A DNA stretch of 64,000 nt from Dromaius novaehollandiae (taxonomy: Eukaryota; Chordata; Aves; Casuariiformes; Dromaiidae): contig NC_088130.1 in assembly GCF_036370855.1 (NCBI RefSeq), positions 61,604,941 through 61,668,940 of the forward strand. The letters are read 5' to 3'. Each line of letters starts with the position of its first letter. Positions within the stretch are counted from its first letter, which is position 1. Both the position numbers and the translations under genes were made by a program. The notes under the pieces were generated by a model. It did not search any database and was not told the DNA's origin. It saw nothing but the letters and a program-made list of their open reading frames with translations. Of the stretch, positions 12,246-24,130 are shown one piece after another.

Positions 12246-13959
12246 TCTGTTCCTTGTACGGATACAGATACGTTATGGTGTTATGATGGCCTGAAGATAT
12301 TTTCTATCTCTTTGATAATAAGCATGAATAAGTACCACCCTTGGCTGTGCTCCCCCCATGCTCCAGATTGTTTAAAAGATAAATCAAAAGAAAATGGTTC
12401 ACCGGGAGATGTCCGCTGTCCTCCCAAATATCTTCAGATTGTCCTGTGCCCATATTTTCTCCCTTGGGTGCTGCTGTTGTCCGAATCCTGACTACAAAAC
12501 CTGCTGTCTGGAGAGTCTCTCTCTGTTTTCATGTACACTGGGCACATATGAGGCAAAGGAAACATCAAATGATAATAAACTACAAAGAATAGTGGCACTT
12601 GCTGTCCCGGGGACCACAGGGCCTTTGTGGGGCATTACAACATGACCGCCTGCCTGTGTCCCTACGATGTTCATCCAAGCAAGTAACTCAACAGGGTGGG
12701 TGAGGATTCGGGAAGAGCCTCTGTACCATTCCTCTCTGGAATAAAACTAAGGAGTAGTAACTAGCATGCTTCAGGACATAAACTCATACAAAAAACAAAA
12801 CAAAACAAAACTCAAACAGCTGTAAGGAAGGCCTTCTGTTTGTGATTTAGCAATCCACGGCTGGGCAGGATGGGCGAGATCGTCCAGCTGGGAACTTCAA
12901 GCATGCCTGTCACCACTAGGTGAATCTGGGACTTTCAGATCTACCTGAACGTTAGATGTCACAAAACTGGATACCTGAGTCCAAGCCGATCACCCTCGGC
13001 CCCCTTTGCAGCCTTTGGTGTCTTCAGGAGGCTGCTTGCATCTGACTCCTGTGTTCATGTGAGTCATCTCTGGGTACAAGAAAGTTGGGGAGTGTTAACC
13101 ATCGTTCCACCTCCTGATGCAGATGGGCCCTCTGAAGTCAGTGGTTCACCTCAGACACCTTGGGGTACACTAGGAAAGAGTGGCCGGCAAGGCTGACTGG
13201 GGACAGGGCCTGTTCCTGCTGTGAGGTCCCCGTTCAGTATGCCTTTTAACTGGTTCCCATTTGCTGAGATTCCCCATAGGAGTGCCCAGTTTTTGTTTTT
13301 GTGGAAGGACTCTTGTGTAGACCCCAGAGTGTGAGGAGCACTGGACTGAAGCCATCTCTGACCTCAGCAGATGGAGCCTCTTGCTCACACTGACCTTGCA
13401 AGGGTTGTACGGGTTGGGGAAGAGAGATTTATCCCATCCTGAATCCAGGATGTTCCTCTCTGTTCTTCCAGTCCCAGAGCAAGGCTGTGGGGTGAGGCCA
13501 CAAACCTGGGACTCATCTGCGTGGAGAAGGAGGCCCAGGAGAGCAGCCTCAGCACCCACACTGATAAGGTGATAAATGATGCTGTGCTGTTGGCTCTGTG
13601 GGCACCCAGTGGAGGAGATTTCTGCAAGAAGCTCCTGAAGCAGCAGAGCTTATGAAGCCTGGTTTCTGGTAACACCTTCTCATGTGGAGTCTCTCATGTC
13701 TAATAACGTGGTTCAGCCTCACAGTCTTTTTCTCAGTGGAGGTGTTGGCTTCAGTCTTTCTCCTCTTCCCAGCTGAGCTGCCTAGTTCCACCAAACATGT
13801 CTGAAACACCTACCTCTGGGGATGAAACTGCCCCAGTGGCTTCAAAATTATGAGTGAGGAAACAGAAAACAGTTGCATAACCTCGATTTCCGTGGGAAGC
13901 GAGGGCAAAACAGAGAACTGTAAGGGAGTTCCTTGAATGCCTGTGTTAGCGCTGACTCA

Positions 13960-14050
13960 GCTTTCCTGTGTCACTGCTGTGCCTCAGTTTCCCCATCTGG
14001 AGAATGAGAAGGACGGACCGTGCTTCACTTAGAAGGGGCATGAGAGGAGC
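13960..14050 (-). repeat. MIR-type SINE fragment
   Basis: TGTGTCACTGCTGTGCCTCA, then GTTTCCCCATCTGGAGAATG, is the characteristic reverse-complement MIR segment. It is followed by diverged sequence. Confidence 0.65.
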
Positions 14051-14700
14051 CTGTGCCAAAGACAAAAAGAGGCAGAGCTGTTAAATCTGAGCCAATTATG
14101 CCTGAACATTTCAATTAATCAAGTAATTATCGTCATCTCAGCTGACATTTTCTCATCGTCCCTAGCTGATCCTCTTTCTCTCCTTTTCAGACAGCACCTG
14201 CTCACCCTCCTCCCCAGCAGCCACTGCGTTTCGGAGATGCTGCCAGCGGAGCCATGAGTTCCAGCATCCCGCGGGGCACAACAGGCTGCAGCGATGTCGC
14301 GCGGACCCCGGTAGCGCTGGTGCTGCTGGTGCTGGCGTGGAGGCTACCAGCGGGAGCGAGCCCGGCCTCTCCTTGCCTGTGCCAGGAGGGCTGTGGAGTT
14401 CAGCAGGCTGTTTGGCTCGTTGCACAAGCAGCGACCGCAGCAGCTGTCCCCTGCATCACCTTCGCGTTTTGGGGACGCAAGGTGGAGAGCAGGAGGCTGG
14501 CGAGCCAGGCCTTCCTGGCACTGCGAAAAACCAGCCCCACGTGGTTTGGCTTTGGCTGGGAAGGAGGGAGGGAAAGCGCAAGGATGCTCACATCACCAGG
14601 CAATTTGGTGAGCAGTGGTTTAACCCATGAATAAAGAAATGCTGCATTTGCATGTTCCTGACTCTCTCCACTACATCTAGTCTCAGAAGCTGCCCTGGAG

Positions 14701-17700
14701 ATGGAAAAGCAAGGGAAATGTTTGGAAAACAGAGCAATATTCAGATGCAGAGAGACGCTATGGTGGTGGGATCACCATCTAGACATGGCAAACCAACCAT
14801 CGCTGATAAAACCTCACGCTACTGCAAGAGGAAAGGGGTCAGAGCTTTGCAGGTCCTTCCCCTCCCTCAGTGTCTCTGATGTGATTTTTGGAGGCTGCAG
14901 GTTGTTTCTTAGTATTAAAAAAAGAAAGAGAAAAGAAAAGGGTTTCTCCTCCTTGTTGCTATGTGTAAAGCCCACAGCAACAGCAGAGAGATCAGATGAA
15001 TTTGCTCTCTAGCCTGACACAGAAAAACAAACCGAGAGCAACAGTAAAATACAAACAATGACACAAAACAATCTATGCAAAAAGCAAATCAGTTATTTAA
15101 AAGGAGGCAAAACACTGCTAGGATGTAACGAAAAGTATGAACTTTCCGTTAGTTCTCTCCCTGTAATTCAGGTCATCTCAGTTTTGAGATAAAGCGGACA
15201 GAGCCTCTGACTTTGGACAGTCCCAATCAGTCTCTCCCTCTCTGCCCCTGACCTATATATATGGATTGTTTTAGTCGTCATCGAATGTTTGACCTTTTAG
15301 GCACTTCTGCAGTAGGAGGAGCTCAGTACTCTGCAGCCCACCAAGGCAGGCTCAGGGTGCTGTATGATCCCATGAATCCAGGAGCTGGACATCTCCTAAA
15401 GCTCTTGAGCTGGTGCTGTTGCTTGCAGGGGTTTCAAAAGCCTATGCTTCAGTGAGTGCAGAAAGAGAAGACTTAAAGAACCAGGTTATCATCTGTCCAA
15501 ACGACAAATTATCATTGAGGCTCTGATTTGCTTATTCCAATAGCTGCCGTGCTGCATTGCATGGCTGCTCCCTGAACGCTGAGACCAAGTGGCCAAGAGA
15601 TGAACCATTTTGACGAGCCTAGAATTAACTTTTTTCTGCTGCAAGGCACAAGCAAGGGGAAAAAGCTTGTGAAATATGGTGGAAGAGCAGCATCCCAGTT
15701 CTCATTACGGGGTGCTGAGTCCTTCTCAGCCTCCCTGTTCACCCTGTCTCTGGAGGGAGGGACTCAGGCTCCCAGTGGCTAAGTGACTTGGTCAAGGTCT
15801 TGTGGGAAATCTGTGTCAGAGCTGAGGGCTGGGCTCCCGGTCTGTCTGCACTTTTTTTCATTCCGTGACTGGCAGGGGCATGTGGGTGCCTTGCTGAATC
15901 ATGAGGCAAACCTTCAGGCTTTTGTTTAAAGATTCAATGTCTATAAACATTTTCTTTACCAGTTTTTCTCCTTGACGAAATCATCCACTTTTTGGCCATT
16001 GTGAAGACTGTTTGTCCCCTATGCTTTAATATAATATGGCCATACCTGGGATGGAGAATAAAACATTATGGGAGTGGTTTTTTACCCTCATTTTACTCAG
16101 GTCTTCCCTGTGTACCAGATTGATTTTGTCTGGGAGTTATGTATGCTTCTATCATACAGGTATTCGATACTCTACAATCTGAAGCAGTTGGAAGTACTTT
16201 AGCAACCAAAGAGAGGAACTGTCCAAGTCTACGTGGAAACGCAGCTTCTTCCGAGGGCCGTCGTTGGCATGGGGTGAAGGGCTGCTCCCTCCTCCATACC
16301 CGGCCCTGCACTGCCTGGGAGCATTTCCGTGGCAGCAACAGGAGCCTGGAAAAGGCCCCGGGGTGCAAAAAGGAGGTGTGGGGGGAGCAGCACAGCTGTG
16401 GGAGCACGGAGGCAGTGCCAGCCACGTGGATGTGGTGCATCGCCGGCGTCCACGTGATGGTTAGACCTGTTCAGCGGCCCTGTCCCTCCTCTGCCCACTT
16501 CCTGGCAAAGCTGCGCCCGGTGCCTGGAGGCATTCCCGGGAGGAAGCGGTCAGGAGCGAGGGTGGGTGCATGCATGCACTTGCACGTGTTGGCCCCGGGC
16601 TCTCCAGCCCCGGCGTGCGCGTCGCACGTGGAAGCAGTTCAAGCTGCACAGTTGTTTCCGTCTTGGGCTTTCACCTCCCCGTTGGAGTGGTGGTGGCACA
16701 GCCCATGTGCCGCTCGCCGTGCCGGCAGCTCCTTCCCCGCAGGGGAGACAGTGGCAGGGTGGATTCTGAGCCACAGGGGAAACGCAGCGGTGTGCTGGGG
16801 TTTGGCGGTGCTTGGTTTTTCCAAGCTCCTCCTGAACCGATGCTTTTGGGGAGAGGTGAGGCGGCCGCAGCTGGCAGCTGGGCTTGAAGCAGCCGCGCTA
16901 GCTCCTGGCATGGCTGGTGCTTCGGGAAACCCCCCGCCTTGCCCACTTCCTCGCCATCCTCTCTGCTAACTAAACAGGTTCAAAGGTCCAAGGCTGCCTG
17001 CAGGAGGTTGCCAAATGCTTCGTGCTGGCTGTCGAGCTGCTGCCGGGCTGGTATCTAGCGCCGTGTTTGCAAAGGGCTTTGGCAGACCTGGGCTAGGCTC
17101 TGGCCTGGGTGTAAACCTGGAGTCACACTTAGAGGCGCAAGGGCTCCCTCGAGCCCTGTTCATGCCCCAGTCCACGCGGCTTTACAAGGGGCTGGCAGGA
17201 GGGCGACCCTGGCTCAGTGCTGCCTGCACCCCTGAGTTGTGTCACCTTTATTTACCCATCTGCGGCTGGCATGGTGCCACCCTGGCTGCGGCAGGGAGCA
17301 AAGCTGGGCACTTCCCAGCAGAGCAGGAGTGGGGAAATGATTTGCCCTGGATCAGTCCCCTTGCGGCCCCCACTCTTGCCCAGAGAGCCCAGGGAAGAAG
17401 CAGAACTGGAATCTCTCTAAAAAAACTCCAAAACACTGCCCACAAATAACAGCCTTTTTTTTGGAACAGCGTAAAGGGATGGGGGGGACAGGGCAGGGGA
17501 TGACAATCCTCTTTTCCTTCTGCAAATTCCCTTTTCTAGGACCAAAGATGGTTTGACACTGCTGCTGGCCTTCCTTGCACTCCCAGCAGAAAAGCAGGGC
17601 ACCGCGGCTCTGGTGCTGCATGAGGATCTGCTCCGCCAGCACGGATGAACCAAGCGTGAAACAGATGGAAACAAAAGCAATGCAATGGGGAGGGGGGGAA

Positions 17701-20461
17701 ACCCAGCTCCAGCCTGTTGGTCCCACCAGCCTGTAAATATGGGGCATGGGGAGAGCTGTAGGAAACAAAATGAAACAACCGCATGCAGGAGGATCAAATC
17801 ATGCTTCGATTATAGAAGATGGATCTCAGAAGCAAATGCCAGTTCCTGAAGCAGCGGGTAAAGCTGCTGCAATGGCCCTGATGCCCAGGACTACTTTGGG
17901 CTTTGGGCTTGTCTCACCCTTCCCTGTGCCTCTGTTTCTCAATTGTGTCTCTTTCGGAGACATGAAGAAGGACGTGTGTGCACAGAAGCTGCCTTTCCTT
18001 CATCTAACCAGCCTGATAAAAGCTATGCTTTCTCCTCATGACCCTCGCCACGTTCAATTCTCTCAGAGATTTGCAAATCTGATGACCCTCAGCACAAAGA
18101 GGGAGCCCAGGCCGGCAGGCAGGCTGCAGTCCCGTGCCACAGGAGAGCTGCTCCATGGGACTGGACCAGCTGCCAGCCCCGTTTTCTGGCACGGAGCAGC
18201 TTGCAGCCCATCTGTCCCTGCCATCCCCTGGCTCTTGCCCTGTATCCTCAGCTGTGCCACCCCAGGGGCCTGGTGCTGTGAGTGGGGTGGGTGAAGGGAC
18301 CCACCATGGACCAGCCCTGGTCTCTGCAGCTGTGGTGGCATCTCTGATGGGATGGCGTATTGGTGGGGTGACAGGGACGAGCACCCAGGGGTGAGGTCTG
18401 GCAAGTTCCTGAAGCCCCCATATAGTGAAACCATGGCCTTAGGTTAATGTAGCTCTGTTAATCACCTGGCTTGGAGGGCAGGGTAATTAGCACCTGAAAA
18501 GCAGAGTGCTGTTGTCAGGATGCAACCAGGGGCTCTCCAGCACAGAGAGGGGAAAGGGTCTTGAGCACCAGCCAGTAGTGGTCAGAAGGAAGCAAAATGA
18601 TGGGATGCAAAAGCAATGACCCCTGTGAGACCCCAAATCTTTCATATAAACTAAGTTATGAAGTGTAGCTCCCAGGCTTGTGTTTTGCAAGTATTTTGTA
18701 TGTCTGGGGAGCAGGAGTGAGAAGCCAGGGCTGGAGATATTCTTTCATAGAAGGTGTTTTTGTCACTGAGTGGCTGAGTGGAGTTGTGTGGCAGGAGGCT
18801 GTGTGCACCTGTGTCGTTTCTACGTGAGTGCTTGTTGCTTGGAGCAATGGGATCTGGGTCCCGGTGGTTGAGAAGAGGTGTGCATGGGGGTGGTGGTTGT
18901 CGCCCTGGGACGGACTGCAGGGCTGGTTGTCTGTGGACATTCGTGTCGCGTTCTGGGATTTAGGGTTGGTTGTGCAGGACACAGCATCAGGTATTTGAGT
19001 AGCCTGGCCAAAGATGGAATCTATGTGGCAGTACCCTGCGGCCTCTGTGTCATGGCTTCTTTAATGTGATTTAATTTTTTTTATGGAAATATTTGTGTGA
19101 TTTGGGGGAATTTTGTCATTTGTAAGATGCAATTGTTGTACATTGACTACAGTGTCCGCATAGTTGATGTTGATGTAGGATTTCCCCAGGGACGGTTTGA
19201 CGGAGGGGCAGACGGCATGACAGTGAGGAGGGATGCTGGTTCTCCATCTGTCTGCACATCTCAGTACAGCACGGGCTCAAGGACGTCATGCCAGGCGGTT
19301 CAAGATGTTGGCATGCTGAGTTTGGAGATACCGTGAGGATGAAGTGGATGAGTTTGCTGAGACGTAATCCGGAAATCCAAGTGTTGGTCCTGTCCAAAGC
19401 TTTTGCGTGAAGGACTGTGCATGAATGGGATGGTCACACCCATGGTAGCAAAGATGACACTGATAGGGAAAATGGCTTATACTGTGTAAGTTGTGGGGAG
19501 GGTGTCATGGTCCGGACTTTCAAGTGGCAGAGGGGTTGGGAATGGTTTCTGTGAGTCCTGGTAAGTCTTTATTGAAGGTATCATGGTTGGAGAGGAAGGG
19601 TCTGGCAGGATTCCCCTGGCTGCAGATCCTGAGGAGCACGTAAAAAGCCTCAGGGCAGGAGAATCGGGACCAGTAATGACATTAGGGAAATGGGGTCTCC
19701 CTTGCGCACCCTATAAGTCACTAGAGAGAGGTGACTGAGCGAGAGCACCTGAAGTCATCTGCGCAGCTGAGGATTTTCATCGCCTCTCCCAGATCGGTCA
19801 CTGGTGGCCAAACCTCAGACCTGTCCAGCTTTTCCTTCTGAGGGAAGGAAATAGGAGGTCGTCGCAGTTGTGTTTATTGCAGTGTTGACTCTTTCCCTGA
19901 GAAGAGCCCAGACAGTGGTCTGCAGTGGGACTGCACCTGCAAAAGGGGCTTTGGGGGTGTTGTTTTGTCTGGGAGCTCCCCATCAGTGAGAAACCACCTG
20001 GGGATGGCTTCACCTTGGCTGTCAAAAACACATTCTTTGAGGTGGAGTCAGAGATGGGATTCCTCTAATTCCCCAGAGGTTTCTGTGCGGTCAGGCTGCT
20101 TCTCCAGGGAGAAACGTGCGCCCTGCGGAGGGCAGGTGGCCCAGGCTGGGGATGTTTGGGTGAAGTGTAATGGTGGATGGCTGAGTGACGTCTTTGGGAG
20201 GGCCAAACACGGGATGTGGAATAGTATAAAATATTTTTTTATTAGTAGTATTAGTCTTTTAGGACAGCATGTAATTAATGACTTGGTGGGTGCTGAAGCA
20301 CTTCATTAAATGACTGGTTACAGGAAACACATCATTTGCCCTTCCCCGCGCCTGCCTGCCCTCCTGGTCGCCGTGGGGCTGGTGGGAGCCAGGGCACGAG
20401 GTGGCCTGGGGCAGGCCCTGGGCAGAGCTGGCATCTGCCTGCCCCGCCTGGGCGAGTGCGT
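14701..20461. other. Intergenic DNA, no gene recognised
   Basis: Several long open frames in both strands lie in the GC-rich part at 16.2-17.2 kb and overlap each other in all frames, as expected from base composition. None shows a domain I recognise. A MIR fragment lies at 15755-15850, and the stretch ends at the TG-rich microsatellite. Confidence 0.55.
15755..15850 (+). repeat. MIR-type SINE fragment
   Basis: AGTGGCTAAGTGACTTGGTC, then AAGGTCTTGTGGGAAATCTG, then TCAGAGCTGAGGGCTGGGCT, follow the forward MIR 3' segment (TTAAGTGACTTGCCCAAGGT, then GGCAGAGCTGGGA). Confidence 0.65.
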
Positions 20462-21092
20462 GCGTGCCCGTATGGGGGTGTGCGTGTATGTGCATATGTT
20501 TACCCTTGAATGTACGCCTGTATGTATGTGTATGTGTGTATGTTCATGTGTATGTGTGCACACGGGCATGTATATGTGTGTGCACGTGTGCATATAGGTA
20601 TGTGCATAGGTGTGTGTAGGTATGTGTGTATGTGTAGATGTGCGCATGCATGCATGTATGTTTTTGCATGTGCATATGTGTATGTGTATATGTGCATGTG
20701 TATATATGTATACGTCTGTGTGTATATACGTGTGTGTGTATATGTGTGTGTGTATATATGTATGCCTACGTGTCTGTGCATGTATATATGTGCATGTGTG
20801 TGTGGATATGTGTGTGCTCTCATCTGTGTGCATGTGGGTGTATGTGTGTATATATACACAAAGGAGTCTGTACATGTGTATGTATGTGCACATGTATGTG
20901 TGTGCGTGTCGATGTATGTGTGTGCGTTTCCACATGTTCCACATTTCCACATGTATATGTATGTGTGTACACGTGTGTGTACATGCATGTGTAGGTGTAT
21001 ACATATGACTGTGTCTATGTATGCGTGTATGCGTATATGTGCATGCGTATGCGTGGATATACATGTGCAGATGTGTGTGTGTGCACGCGCCA
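20462..21092. repeat. TG/TATG/TGCATG compound microsatellite
   Basis: About 630 bases consist of TG, TATG, TGCA and TGTA steps with few interruptions, ending in GTGTGTGTGCACGCGC. The strand alternates purine and pyrimidine almost throughout, a pattern that favours Z-form DNA. All frames on both strands stay open because the repeat lacks stop words; the apparent proteins rich in Cys-Val-Tyr-Met or His-Thr-Ile-Tyr are artefacts. The repeat is intergenic, roughly 2.6 kb upstream of the NOL6 start codon. Confidence 0.95.
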
Positions 21093-21099
21093 GCTCCTG

Positions 21100-21300
21100 G
21101 AGGCCGCACACGTCGCTGGCTGTGCCCTGGGAGCACCGCGAGTGAGTGGCAGCGGCCTGGGAGGCTGAGCGGCTCTGGGCGCTGCCGCTGCTCAGCCCGC
21201 GCCGGACCGGCCCAGAGCCCGTCCGTCCTCTGCCACAGCCGGCGCTGCTCCCGGCCGCGGGCTGTTCGGGCAACAAGGCAAAACGCGCATGGGGCCCTCC
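21100..21300. other. Small CpG-rich patch next to the microsatellite
   Basis: About 200 bases of GC-rich, CpG-rich sequence start where the TG array ends, for example around GCCCGCGCCGGACCGGCC. It is shorter and weaker than the two promoter islands. It could be an orphan CpG island, a distal regulatory element or just local composition. I see no exon in it. Confidence 0.4.
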
Positions 21301-23439
21301 TAGCCCAAAACTAGTTTTACTGGCCTTTCTAAAAATCCTGAGCAAGGCCGTAATTACACTCGTGCAAGTCAGTGGGGAGCCTGACATTGCTCGTGTGCCC
21401 GCGAGGTGCTGGGCAGGGAACCGCGTTTCGGGAAGCACCGTGGCGTAGCAGGGATGGGGTGAGACGACCCCGGGGACCGGGCAGAGGAGCTGGCATGGTC
21501 CATTTGGGATGCGGGAGGGAAAACTGGCCGGGAGTTAACCATCTACACCTGTTAACCTAGGTGTCCTGTGTTAGACACATACCTCAGCCTGACTCACTTG
21601 TTCTCTGAACTCTTACATTTATTTTCAGTACAGCAGAGGTAGATAGTTAGTCTCCCACCCTCTATCATGAAATGCCTACACACTTGCTCGTTAAGATATC
21701 CTACTTAAAGCGTTCTCACAGTTCGGGATAAAACCTTAACTGATGGTTGCAGGCTTTCAGGGAGAAGAATTTGGATCTGATCTGGATATGATAAACTCCA
21801 AGCTGGGGTTGCCACCCCTAGAGCAGAGTTGTCCTAAAGAGGGATGGTGCCGCAGTGGTGCAAGGCAAGACACAGGGAAATGAATTAAATTGTCTGAGGT
21901 TGTGCAAACACCAGCTGAGGAGCTGGAAACAGAACTAAAATGATCTGAGTCCTAAATCTGTGACCTTTCATTAGGGGACACACATAAGATGGGCTTTTAA
22001 ATACCCCGACAACCCAAATCTGGTTCGGTCTGGGGTTTTGAATTGTTTCTGTAAAGGCATCGCTTTTTAGGGAATATTTCTCCCGCTCCAGTAATCAGCA
22101 TGTGAGCTGCAGCCAGCTCAGCCCCGCTCACATTGCCTCTTACAGCCCCAGTGGGAGTTTGCCAAGTCAAGTCGGGCTGCTGCAGTTTTTGCCTTATGCT
22201 CTCTACAGGTTGTGTACGAGATGTCCACACCAATTAATCACGAAACGCCAGACTCCAGTCCTGCAGGGTGCGGGCAGGCCGTGCTACCCCAGATCAAACT
22301 AGCAATGCTGCCCATGGCCCAGCTAGTTAGTTAAATCTATTTTCTAAGTGTGGGAAATAATTCTGTGTTGTCGCTGTATTTTAAAACCTTCAGGTGTATT
22401 TTTTAGAATAACCCAGGTTGTTCAAAACTCCTCGCACCAGAAAACGTATGCAGCTCCTGTCACTTTTTCAGTACGACTTCCCCGTGAAGCAGGGCAGTGC
22501 TATTAACCCCACATCACAGAGGGAGCGTTCACAGGCGGAGGGGCAAAATGATCCTCCTGCTGCCTTATGTGACAGAGTAGCGAAGGAAACCCAGGCCGCG
22601 GCCTGCCTGCGCAGCCCCTTGGCGTGAATCTTGGCGTGGTTTTGAACGTAGTTGCTCGGGTCAAAATGTTACAGTGGCTTCTGCTCCAGATTACTGGAAA
22701 GGACCAATTTTCCAGACCCAGCTCAGCTGTTTCCTGGAATAACGTGTATTGTGCAAACTGCAGCTCATTTTGCTAGAAGTTTATTTACATCTGACATCTG
22801 GTGACTTTGGCACCATCTCCTCTAAGCCCAGCTGATGACCTTCTTATCCACCTAACACCTAGACCCAAATGGCCCCAATTTTTCCCATTGATCATAGCAA
22901 GAAGTCGTACTGGATTGAAAATCTGAGTTGGATATGTTTATTAAACCCTGACCATTTTCCCCTGAATATCTGCCCCCCCCCAATTATTTTAAGGTCCCTT
23001 TTGGCTTTTGTGCACATGATGTGAAATGTTTTGTGCTGGTTACATCAGGCTCTCCCGGAGGAAACATAGAGGTACCCGGGACAGGTGGCTAAGACCTCCC
23101 GGGCCACCCCCGCCCAGCCAAGCTTGCTTGAGAGAGGAGAGGGGCTGGCAGCCCGGGGAAGCTGGTCTGTGGGGCCAACGCGGAGCTGGGCCGGGAGCAC
23201 TAAACCAAACCATGCTGGGCTCCCTCCGGCACTGCACTTTGCAGGGAGGGAGTGTTGGCTTGTTAAATTCAGGGGTGAAAAGTTACTAATTTGGGTTACT
23301 CCCCTTCTGCCTCAGGACCGTGCGATACTGGGGCTGGGGGAGCACTGGGCAGGGGGAGCACTGGGACTATGGGGCGGTGACTCCCTCCCCCCCCCCCCCC
23401 ACCTGAATGGGGGTCATCCCGCAGCTCTCGCGGGTGGTG
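21301..23439. other. Intergenic DNA upstream of NOL6
   Basis: No coding region is recognised. A forward MIR-like fragment lies at about 22470-22600. A 16-base-period direct repeat (GGGGGAGCACTGGGCA type, 23336-23366) and a 14-C run (23387-23400) lead into the NOL6 CpG island. Confidence 0.6.
22470..22600 (+). repeat. MIR-type SINE fragment
   Basis: GCAGGGCAGTGCTATTAACC, then CCACATCACAGAGGGAG, and later GACAGAGTAGCGAAGGAAAC and CCAGG, match the forward MIR order (TATTATCCCCATTTTACAGA, then GGCAGAGC..GAACCCAGG). The copy is diverged. Confidence 0.55.
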
Positions 23440-24130
23440 GGAGAGAACCGCTGCCGTAAATCACCCAAAAGCGCTGCAAACCCCCGTGCTTTCCGGCGCG
23501 GCGTGCCGCAAAGCGAGGCCGCAAGCCCCTCTCCTCTCTCAAGCAAACTTGGCTGGGCGGGGGCGGCCCGGGAGGCGGGCCCAGGAGGCGGGGCGGATCC
23601 GGCGCGACCAATTGAGACCGAGCGCTGGCGGGCGTGGCCAATGGGGAGCGGCGCGCCGCGGCCAGCAGGGTTGGCGGCGCCCCACGCGGCGCAGGGTCAC
23701 CCACGTGTGCGCGGCGGCGGCGACCATGGCGGTGGGGCAGCAGCAGCAGCGGCAGCAGCGGCAGCAGCGGCGGCGACGGCGACGACCGGACCAGGGGGGC
23801 GGCACCGAGGGCGCGGCAGGGCCCGGGCCCCCCCCCGCGCCGGGCGGCGGCCAGCGTGGTGACTGTGCCTCGCAGGGGCCGGAGGGAGCTGAGGCGGCGG
23901 CTGGGGGGCAGCGCGGCGCGGGCCGGAGCAGGAAGCGGCCGCCCGCGGCCGGGCTGCTGCAGCCGGTGAAGCTGAGCCGCGCCGAACTCTACAAGCCGCC
24001 GACGAGCGAGGAGCTGCAGCAGCTCAAGGAGACCGAGAACCTCTTCCACTCCAGCCTGCTCCGCCTGCAGGTCGGCCGCGCTGCCGAGGGATAGCGTCTG
24101 GCTCCCGTCGTTTGCACGGAGCCGGTTTCT
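23440..24130 (+). promoter_or_regulatory. NOL6: NOL6 CpG-island promoter with CCAAT boxes, GC box and E-box
   Basis: A CpG island surrounds the first coding exon. Upstream of the start codon I see a GC box (GGCGGGGCGG, about 23588-23597), two CCAAT pentamers (23608-23612 and 23638-23642) about 30 bases apart, and a perfect CACGTG E-box (23702-23707) 18 bases before the ATG. No TATA box is evident. CCAAT/NF-Y and E-box/MYC elements are common at ribosome-biogenesis genes (family knowledge); their use here is inferred. Confidence 0.7.
23726..24070 (+). CDS. NOL6: NOL6 exon 1 (residues 1-115)
   Basis: The exon starts with a Gln/Arg-rich low-complexity stretch (residues 5-20) made of CAG and CGG codons, then Gly/Pro/Ala-rich disordered sequence and a basic RSRKRPP segment that may serve nuclear or nucleolar import. 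From about residue 85 it becomes strongly conserved (GLLQPVKLSRAELYK, then ETENLFHSSLLRLQ). It ends in phase 0 at CAG|GTCGGC. The frame is also open upstream to an ATG at 23486, so an N-terminal extension cannot be excluded. Confidence 0.93.

Larger units (their letters stand above)
8901..14700. other. Intergenic DNA with repeat remnants and weak small-ORF candidates
   Basis: No established gene is visible. The stretch holds a decayed antisense CR1 (11935-12245), a reverse MIR (about 13960-14050), a pyrimidine tract (9622-9647) and a CAAAA run (12789-12811). An A/T-rich segment at 9890-10200 contains a perfect 8-base inverted repeat (10021-10038). Two places, 8982-9763 and 14254-14634, look like small secreted-peptide exons and are treated as findings, because neither matches a family I know. 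Confidence 0.55.

Noticed and set aside
16139-16969. 276-codon open frame in intergenic DNA
   Set aside because: It lies in GC-rich sequence where several other frames are open too. There is no recognisable family, no promoter evidence and no exon structure.
20318-21438. Long open frames on both strands (up to about 310 codons) rich in Cys/Val/Tyr/Met or His/Thr/Ile
   Set aside because: They are produced by the TG/TATG microsatellite, which lacks stop words in any frame. The composition is repetitive and no domain is present.
2066-23400. Search for PRSS3-like protease or PTEN pseudogene, which lie between these genes in human
   Set aside because: No trypsin or phosphatase motifs are visible in any frame. 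Those human neighbours are primate additions.
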